DNA of 64,000 nt from Fragilaria crotonensis (taxonomy: Eukaryota > Bacillariophyta > Fragilariophyceae > Fragilariales > Fragilariaceae), in contig JAKSYS010000198.1 in the NCBI GenBank assembly GCA_022925895.1, positions 1-64,000 on the forward strand. The letters are read 5' to 3'. The translations under genes were made by a program, and so were the position numbers. The notes under the pieces are model-generated. The model had not been told where the DNA came from and searched no databases. It saw nothing but the letters and a program-made list of their open reading frames with translations. How positions within the stretch are numbered: position 1 is the stretch's first letter; every line of letters begins with the position of its first letter. Shown here piece by piece: positions 57,542 to 64,000 of the stretch.

Positions 57542-58307
57542 CAGGCCGTGTAAAATTGGGGTACTTTCCTCAAATTGGGGTATTTTCCCCAATTTGAACT
57601 TGAAATCTACCCCAATTAAATATCACGTAGAATACGTAGGAAGTAGTATGATAGTATTGGCGGGTTGGCGGGAAGACCTCAGTGTTGATTTGGAGGGAAA
57701 CCATGGAGCATGGAGTTGATTCTCCGTATTTCGAGTTGTAGTATATGTTATAAATTTTATCAAACAAATTGACAATCAAATGCAGGCCAGCACGAAGCAT
57801 ACCAAGGGTATTAAGCCAACTCTTTTCCACGAGAAGTGGTTAATGGCTTATGCACTTCACGTGACTGCTCGAGATGCTGCAACGGGCAGTTTTTGCCGAG
57901 GCTTGGGCTCCATTCAAACAATACTAAAGCAATTCTTTGGTGGTCTTGCAAATGTTTTCCCTGGGACTGTTGAGTCTGATTTTTCGTTGATTAATTGGGA
58001 AAAGGATGATTATCGTACTATTCTCACTGATCTTTCCCTCGAGGGGATCCTACACTGCAAACAATACTTTGAATTGCTTGGTGTAGCTAATGAAATGAAG
58101 TAGTATTGATAAAAAATTGAAGATAATAGACAGGAAGTGTGGTCTACGTCGTAAACTTACCTCCTAGTAGTAGTAGTACTAGTATAAAGCGTGGAGATGG
58201 TGCACCCGAGTTGCACCCCAGTTGGCACCCCATTTGAAGACCCAAATTCACCCCAGAAATAGCCTATTCTGGGGTTTTTGGGGTATACCCCAATTTTACA
58301 CGGCCTG
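57542..58307 (+). mobile_element. Internally deleted hAT derivative
   Basis: This 766-bp element has the same ends as the 29494 element (CAGGCCGTGTAAAATTGGGG / TTTTACACGGCCTG) and a perfect 8-bp duplication GTCACGGG (57534-57541 and 58308-58315). It shares CACGTAGAATACGTAGGA near the left end and the TACCCCA arrays at both ends. Most of the transposase is gone. A 107-codon open frame (57780-58103) joins the N-terminal HEKWLMAYALHVTARDAATG to the C-terminal dimerisation segment. The right end sits about 80 bp upstream of the sulfotransferase start codon. Confidence 0.94.
57780..58103 (+). CDS. Truncated hAT transposase ORF (N-terminus joined to dimerisation domain)
   Basis: The ATG opens MQASTKHTKGIKPTLFHEKW, equivalent to the broken start of the 29.7-kb transposase. 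It passes through a deletion at about 57890 and continues as FFGGLANVFPGTVESDFSLI and LEGILHCKQYFELLGVANEM. The zinc finger and the DDE core are missing. At the deletion the original AEAWAPF segment is read in a different frame, so the in-frame return to the dimerisation domain depends on a second small deletion of 13 nt. If expressed, such a protein could pair with full transposase; that is speculation. Confidence 0.55.
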   Translation: MQASTKHTKGIKPTLFHEKWLMAYALHVTARDAATGSFCRGLGSIQTILKQFFGGLANVFPGTVESDFSLINWEKDDYRTILTDLSLEGILHCKQYFELLGVANEMK

Positions 58308-58396
58308 GTCACGGGTCACGACGTCACGAAACAGGAGTGCCTTTTTCACATCATTTTCATAACTTCACACCATTCTAATCGGATTCACAAAATGCC

Positions 58397-59665
58397 ATGA
58401 CGGCCATTGGCCGCTTGGTTACTGCCAGAGTCCTTGCTGTGGCACTAATCGTCTTCCATGTCGTGTGCCTGATCCAGCTTCACGAGAAAGGATTGCTTAC
58501 AATGAGAGATGAAATTGCGGCGACGCAAACTCTCGATCATCAAGCACAAACCGACGTCGCCCACCCGAATGGCGGGCAAAGCTTGGTTGCATCTCCTGTG
58601 GACAGCGAAAAGGTCCTCACTCTGACAGAATCCGACGCCTTGTTGATTCATCAGACTGATGAGGGGAAACTTACTTCTCTTTCGAGACAAGCCTACACCA
58701 CTTTGCACAGCTGTCGATTGCATAATAAGACTGTCATAGTACCCACTGCACCATATCTCATCATCATCGGCGCACAAAAAGCTGGAACGACCAGCATGAC
58801 CAAATGGCTGAACGAGCATCCACAAGTTTCTGCAGGATTACATCCTAATCGAAAGGAATCACACTTCTTCCATGGCATCTTTGCTGGCCTTTTAGCGGCT
58901 AGGAAAGCTGGAACCTGGTCCGGTACGGACGATGAATTCTATTGCTGGGCTCGTCAGCGATACGCCGAAGTACTTTATGACACGCGGAGTTTAATCAAGG
59001 GTATGGTCAATGGAAGGAATCCGCTCATTACTTTTGATAAGACGCCTGCCTACATTCACTTGAAGGATTGTCCAGAGTACGTTGCCAGGACGTGCCCTTG
59101 GGGTGTGAAAATCTTGGTAATGCTGCGCAACCCTGTGGATCGAGCATACTCCCAACATGAAATGGACAATGTTAAGAATTCGCATTTGTATCCTGCCTTT
59201 GAGGATCGACTTCGAAGCGAGGTGGGGAAGATGCGGCGGCTAGGCCTAAATCAAATGCCTCTCCTTCCGAAGAATGCGACCCAGGACATTGAAGGGCTCG
59301 TCTTTCCTGGACTGATCGGGACACACGAGGAGCAACTTGTGAGATTTGAGCAGCTGAAAGCGATGCCTCTTCTTAAGAAAGGAATGTATGCTATTCAACT
59401 CCGCGAATGGCTTAAAACGATCCCACGTTCAAACATTTTCGTCCAATTCTACGAAGATTTGAAACGAAACCCTGATCAAGTCTTTCTCAATGTGCAGCAA
59501 TTCTTGGGCCTGCAAAATCACAGCCTGGCAACGTATTCGCACTTTAAAGCGGGTAATTACACTCCAATGAACAATGCAACTCGGCGCTACTTGGAACGCT
59601 TTTTTGAACCATACAATCGACAAATGGAGGAACTCTGGGGTGAGCCAATGCATGCAGCGTGGTAG
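58397..59665 (+). CDS. Golgi-type sulfotransferase
   Basis: This intact 422-residue type II protein has an anchor VLAVALIVFHVVCLIQL near the N-terminus. It has the 5'-phosphosulfate binding loop LIIIGAQKAGTTSMTKWL at about residue 122 and the 3'-phosphate motif VKILVMLRNPVDRAYSQHEM at about 241, the two signatures of PAPS-dependent sulfotransferases. TFDKTPAYI and FVQFYEDLKRNPDQVF fit the heparan-sulfate/chondroitin-type family. It would add sulfate to glycans or proteins in the Golgi lumen. Sulfated polysaccharides are common in diatom mucilage, so such a role is plausible but inferred. A hAT derivative ends 81 bp before the protein's first residue. Confidence 0.85.
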   Translation: MTAIGRLVTARVLAVALIVFHVVCLIQLHEKGLLTMRDEIAATQTLDHQAQTDVAHPNGGQSLVASPVDSEKVLTLTESDALLIHQTDEGKLTSLSRQAYTTLHSCRLHNKTVIVPTAPYLIIIGAQKAGTTSMTKWLNEHPQVSAGLHPNRKESHFFHGIFAGLLAARKAGTWSGTDDEFYCWARQRYAEVLYDTRSLIKGMVNGRNPLITFDKTPAYIHLKDCPEYVARTCPWGVKILVMLRNPVDRAYSQHEMDNVKNSHLYPAFEDRLRSEVGKMRRLGLNQMPLLPKNATQDIEGLVFPGLIGTHEEQLVRFEQLKAMPLLKKGMYAIQLREWLKTIPRSNIFVQFYEDLKRNPDQVFLNVQQFLGLQNHSLATYSHFKAGNYTPMNNATRRYLERFFEPYNRQMEELWGEPMHAAW

Positions 59666-59692
59666 TAGAAAGATTGAGATTCGCAATTTTAT

Positions 59693-61513
59693 CTAATTGA
59701 TAGCTGGTACTACTGCTTCTGCTTGCGGAGGCTCTGTTGGAGGCAGCACTTGCTCCTTGTCACGCAACAAGTTGCGCACGGATTTCAACACTGGCACGCC
59801 CCAAATCCTCCCGGCGAAGCATGTGGCACGGAACAGCTGAAAGATGGCAAAGCAGCCCCAAATATGATTGACTGGTCCACTTTGCTTCTTGATTTCAATC
59901 ATTGCGAACGGCAAGATGAGCGTGGAAACCAAGTAGACACTTGCCAAAAACGGCAACTCCCGACGTGCCAACAAGACTCCTTCCGATACCGCCACTGGTG
60001 CGGTGAGGAATGCACCGGCGAACAAGTATTTGGCGAGAGGCTTGACGGCATCTTGTACGACGACATCCGATGTGATGAAATTGCCGAAAAAAGCTGGGAT
60101 CAAGGACACAATTGTTGCAATGATGGAGGCCACGGTAACCGCGATACCCATCAACCGCGTTGCCACTGTAAAAGCAGCAGAGATCCAAGATTGCGCCAAT
60201 GCATCCTTCTCGACATTATACGTCGCATCGGCTTTCGTTCGCCGATTCACGTACTCTCGCACTGGTGATAGGAACGGTGGCAGAAATGTCTGCGCCGTTT
60301 GCGAAATCACTTCCAGGAATGGCGAAATGAAAAAGAAGGTGCTGAGAATGATCTGATGCGCCGCCAGTGTGGTGGGTTGTCCCGGAAGGCCCGCTGCTGC
60401 ATGTGTCATGAATCCAAACGCTGCCAATTTGCCCAAAATCAAGGTCACAACAGGAGCTGCGAATTTTAAAAAGGTGCGAGATGTGACGGACCCCTCAGGA
60501 GCGTCCACGCCCTTGGGTCGAATGTGCTTTCGGCTTGTAAGGCCCAAATCGTGGTCCAGCACCAACTTTTTCCGCGCTGGCCCCAGGAGAGCCCACGTGG
60601 ACGCCCACTGTGCCAGAGTCGTGGCAATGGCAGCGCCCTTCAAGCCCTGCTTGAGATACGTGACGCCAATGTAGTCGCCCACCACGTTGACGACGAAGGA
60701 GTAAATCACTGCGACAAGAGGTGTAACGGAATCCTTGGCTCCCAAAAGGCATGCCTGCAAGACACCGAGCAAGAGAGATGTGGGCATCGAGAAAGCTCGA
60801 ATCTTAACGTATTCGGTGGCCCAGTCCAAAATTTCGGGTGAACTTGAGGCATCGTGACCTTTAGGTGGTGAGGGTGAAGGGTGTTAGCGGTAGTCTAGTC
60901 AAAATTCAAGTGACTTTTCGTCGTTGTCTTGAAAAGTCGCTTCCACTTTGCTCTACTTACCAATGTAGAGTGCCAATAGAGGTCGGGCGAACGCCAGAAG
61001 TAATCCCATGACGAAAAATCCACTTATCAGGGCAGTGCGACCCGCGGTACGGACCACTGACTCCGTGTTGGGATGGGTTTCGCCATACTGGGCTCTCGCA
61101 CTCGAATAAAGGTTCGTCGATGCCACATTGAGAAATGCAAAAAGATAGGTCGCACCATCAAAGAATGTTGTTGCCGGTCCAAGGGCGGCAATCTGACCGG
61201 CAGAGAGAGCGGAATCTCCCGATAGTCCAACAAAGGCAGTGTCAACGAGACTGAGCAGAGGTCCAATGACCCAGAGGGCCAAGCAAGGCAACGCAAACTT
61301 GCGATAATCCTTCAAAGTGGGAAGCGGTTCGATTTCTTCCGAGAGCCCACCGCCTCTCAAGATCGCTTGTCGGTCGGTGTCACCGGAAGTGGCCTGAAGG
61401 AGAGGCGTCCCTCCAGGCAAGATAATCTTTCTGGACTGAACAAGGGGAGCAAAGGCGCCGAAGGCGCCTCCCAAAGTAAACCACGAGAGGAAGAGGAATG
61501 ATACCTTCTTCAT
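59693..61513 (-). CDS. Plastid-targeted MATE-family transporter
   Basis: Two exons, joined across a 102-nt GT-AG intron (60859-60960, LYIG followed by [12 protein letters not shown]), give 572 residues. The N-terminus [20 protein letters not shown] and APLVQSRK is a signal peptide with a G-A-F-A-P motif, the bipartite plastid signal of diatoms. The body has MATE features: [39 protein letters not shown], two six-helix halves, and [24 protein letters not shown] carriers export organic molecules or drugs using H+ or Na+. The ATG at 61513 is chosen over the upstream in-frame TTG at 61654. A CRE palindrome lies about 210 bp upstream. The gene is intact; the substrate is unknown. Confidence 0.85.
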
Positions 61514-62000
61514 GAGCTTTGATGGTACTACTACTATTCCTTGAGTCTGTTCAATACAGAGTTTGTACTCTAGAGCACACGAACAAAACAGTGTGAGGAA
61601 TGGCTGTAGACAGTTGCCAGTTTGAGGCGGGGATTGGCATTCAGCCAGGTGCAAGCAACATCAAGAGATCTCTTAGCCATGGGTGAGTCCCAAACGTCAG
61701 TCCTTGATACTCGTGACTAAATGACGTCATGCATGACGTTTATTCACGAATCCCATCCAAACCGGTGCGTCAACGATGAGAACCTCAATGGAAGGTGTCA
61801 ACTGTCAAGCAGGGAAGATAAGCAGAATGTATATTTCGTATGTTTCTCCTTATTGTACGAGTCGACCTACTCCTTCCACTGTTCTCAACCCGTTGCAGTT
61901 CCGTCCACCAAGTCATTTTTCATTCACAAAGCGTTCCTTTTTCTCACAATTGCCTCGTTGCGCAAAAGTCCAACTCGACAACACAAACATACGTTGAACG
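61514..62000. other. Divergent promoter region
   Basis: This is the shared upstream region of the MATE gene (minus) and acyl-CoA dehydrogenase (plus), with a TGACGTCA palindrome at 61722. No gene is seen. Confidence 0.5.
61722..61729. promoter_or_regulatory. CRE-like palindrome TGACGTCA
   Basis: It is perfect and followed 6 bp later by TGACGT, in the divergent promoter of MATE and acyl-CoA dehydrogenase. bZIP binding and CO2/cAMP response are known for such sites in diatoms. Function here is inferred. Confidence 0.4.
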
Positions 62001-63425
62001 ATGATTGCATCCCGACTCGTCTTTAGAGCTGTGTCTCGAGTAGCTGCTTCTCGAACAGCAGCACACTACACGACGTACGCTCAACTCCCAGAAGAGCATC
62101 GCATGATTTACGAAATGTGCTCCAAATTTGCCGATGAAGAATTGGTTCCTAATGCTGGAGAATGGGATAAAAAGCACGAGTACCCCAAGAACGCGATCGC
62201 GCAGTTGGTAAGTCCTGGCTATCAAAAGCACCTGAAGTACATTTGTAAACATTGCATACTCACGCCCCTCCTTGTCGAATTCGTCGTGCATAACAGTCTG
62301 AACTCGGTCTCATGGGCCTCAATGTCGAAGAGAAATACAATGGTACTGGCTTGGACGCCATGTCGTATGCCATTGCCATGGAGGAAATAAGTCGAGGTTG
62401 TGCCTCTGTGGGCGTCATTATGAGTGCCCACAATTCCCTCTATCTCTACCCAATCAATACCTTTGGTAGCGACGCACTCAAGGAGGAGTTTGTTGCTCCT
62501 TACGCTACCGGCGGAGATAACAGTGGATGCTTTGGATTGAGCGAACCTGGAAATGGCAGTGACGCCGGAGCGGCCTCTACGACTGCCGTGGATGATGGCG
62601 ATTCCTGGATCATAAATGGCACCAAGGCATGGATTACCAACGCACACGAATCGAAAGCCGCCGTCGTGTTCGCCACTACCGACAAGAGTCTCAAGTAAGT
62701 TGTGTTTTTAGTCCGTGGGAGGTGTTGTGATTTGAGGGGAAGATAAGGAGAGCGTGCACGAAAGAGTAACATCTTACACTCTGCTTTTTATATGTCACGA
62801 CAGGCACAAGGGAATCTCGGCTTTCGTCGTTCCTCTGGATTCAGATGGATTTTCCCTTGGGGCAAAGGAAGATAAATTGGGCATTCGTGCATCGTCTACT
62901 TCTAATCTCATCTTCGAAAACGTTAGAATTCCCAAGAAAAACCTCATTGGTGAACTTGGCCAAGGCTTCAAGATCGCCATGCAAACTTTGGACGGCGGTC
63001 GTATCGGCGTTGCTGGTCAAGCGTTGGGAATCGCATCGGCAAGCATCAATTGCGCGGTCAAATATGCTCTCGAGCGCCAAGCCTTTGGCAAGCCCATTTC
63101 ACAGTTGCAATCGATTCAAAACAAAATCTCCGCCATGGTTGTCGCTCGCGACTCAGCTCGTCTCTTGACGTGGCGTGCCGCGCAAATGAAGGATCGGGGC
63201 GACAAATACACTCGGGAGGCGGCCATGGCCAAATTGGCGGCCAGTGAAGCTGCCACAATGTGCGCGCACCAAGCCATTCAAATCTTGGGTGGTATGGGAT
63301 ACGTTACGGAAATGCCAGCCGAACGTCACTACAGAGATGCTCGCATCACTGAGATATACGAGGGCACGTCGGAGATTCAGCATTTGGTCATTGCAGGTGA
63401 TGTGTTGAAGGAGTTCAAGTCGTAA
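62001..63425 (+). CDS. Mitochondrial short-chain-type acyl-CoA dehydrogenase
   Basis: Three exons (introns of 89 nt at 62208-62296 and 109 nt at 62695-62803, both GT-AG) encode 408 residues. A mitochondrial presequence ([20 protein letters not shown]) precedes an N-terminal helical domain ([20 protein letters not shown]). The FAD-binding middle has [20 protein letters not shown] and [13 protein letters not shown]. The C-terminal domain has [32 protein letters not shown] and [20 protein letters not shown]. The catalytic Glu is in [19 protein letters not shown]. It would oxidise acyl-CoA to enoyl-CoA in beta-oxidation or branched-chain amino acid breakdown. The [10 protein letters not shown] context is shared by short-chain and isovaleryl types, so chain length is not certain. 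The gene is intact. Confidence 0.92.
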
Positions 63426-64000
63426 AAGCGCCATGAGAATTCCTCATGCGTTTATCTCTGTAGTAAATGCGCACATGCAGTCTGCCTATAGCCCATCGCC
63501 ACACACAAACATTTCGAATGGTTAGGATGTAATTACATTAGTTTTCCAATAATCCTTGTATTGCTCCCACCATAACGGGACACCACTTCCAGCTTCAAGA
63601 ATTCATCCAAAGTGGTGCGACTGGATTGAAACCAAGGGCGCGGATTGATCCAATGTTGTTTTATAGTAATGTGATTGCCGATCTAAAACAGTGAAAGATC
63701 GAGTCTCGGAATCATGAAATATATCTGGACTTGAAATTTTCGGGACAGGACTTTTACCAGAGGTACATGTACGCAACCGCCATGACGTAGGATGGGAATA
63801 CGTAAACTTCCAATTTTCCATTCGTATGGAAAATTTAGATTTGTACAGTCCATGGACTGAATATGCATCTATTTTAAGTGCCAAGTGTGACGTTTCCGTT
63901 GGAAAATCACTTAAATCGATATCAGGTTTTTCTTGTTTTTCAAGCCCTATATGAAGATTCTGAGGTTCCCTCCTCGCATGTATTCTCTCATATAGAGTTC
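63426..64000. other. 3' flank, nothing recognised
   Basis: Short minus-strand open frames at 63603-63884 lack any support. Confidence 0.35.

Noticed and set aside
61540-61654. Longer MATE N-terminus from 61654
   Set aside because: The in-frame codon is TTG. The ATG at 61513 begins a bipartite plastid presequence.
1-64000. CRISPR arrays, bacterial operons or riboswitches
   Set aside because: No spaced direct repeats or Shine-Dalgarno-spaced operons were seen. Spliced introns and organelle presequences show a eukaryotic nuclear genome.

Overview
The window reads as nuclear DNA of a photosynthetic stramenopile, most likely a diatom. This is an inference, with no species assigned. It rests on short GT-AG introns (62 to 109 nt), bipartite plastid presequences with a phenylalanine at the cleavage site (3733 RsmG, 61513 MATE), mitochondrial presequences on ClpP and acyl-CoA dehydrogenase, and a degenerate copia element whose protease core has the D-N-R-x-S form.

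Layout. 0-3.2 kb: a broken DDE transposase. 3.7-7.5 kb: plastid RsmG and, convergent with it, a mitochondrial YccV/TPR protein. 7.9-9.1 kb: an unknown secreted-type protein. 9.3-16.1 kb: a copia retrotransposon with about 3% LTR divergence, itself interrupted by a Harbinger-like MITE (13398-14136). 16.1-20.1 kb: a long stretch with no recognisable gene. 20.1-20.3 kb: a relic copy of the YccV gene's 5' end. 20.8-21.6 kb: a fragmented GT8-like glycosyltransferase. 22.0-22.6 kb: a hAT MITE with a perfect 8-bp duplication. 22.9-27.8 kb: a SET-domain methyltransferase and a secreted carboxylesterase. 29.5-32.2 kb: a hAT transposon with near-complete transposase, sitting inside an older transposase relic. 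33-56.8 kb: a gene-rich block. It holds a membrane protein, ClpP, an M14 carboxypeptidase fused to a hedgehog/intein-type Hint domain and membrane anchor, a nuclear-type unknown, an FkbM-like methyltransferase, an SGNH esterase-like protein, several multipass proteins, an F-box-like protein, TFIIE-beta and a GT47. 57.5-58.3 kb: an internally deleted derivative of the 29.5-kb hAT. 58.4-63.4 kb: a sulfotransferase, a plastid MATE transporter and a mitochondrial acyl-CoA dehydrogenase.

How the genes relate. Several products look like secretory-pathway, type II membrane or cell-surface proteins: GT8-like, FkbM-like, SGNH esterase-like, GT47, sulfotransferase, carboxylesterase and carboxypeptidase-Hint. 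This would suit surface glycan building and remodelling, but no operon logic applies here. The most unusual gene is the carboxypeptidase-Hint fusion at 35524-38116.

Caution. Many otherwise good genes are broken by single-base indels, mostly one base missing from a short homopolymer. I treat most of these as probable assembly errors and give the positions. Where an indel is assumed, the protein length quoted is for the corrected frame.
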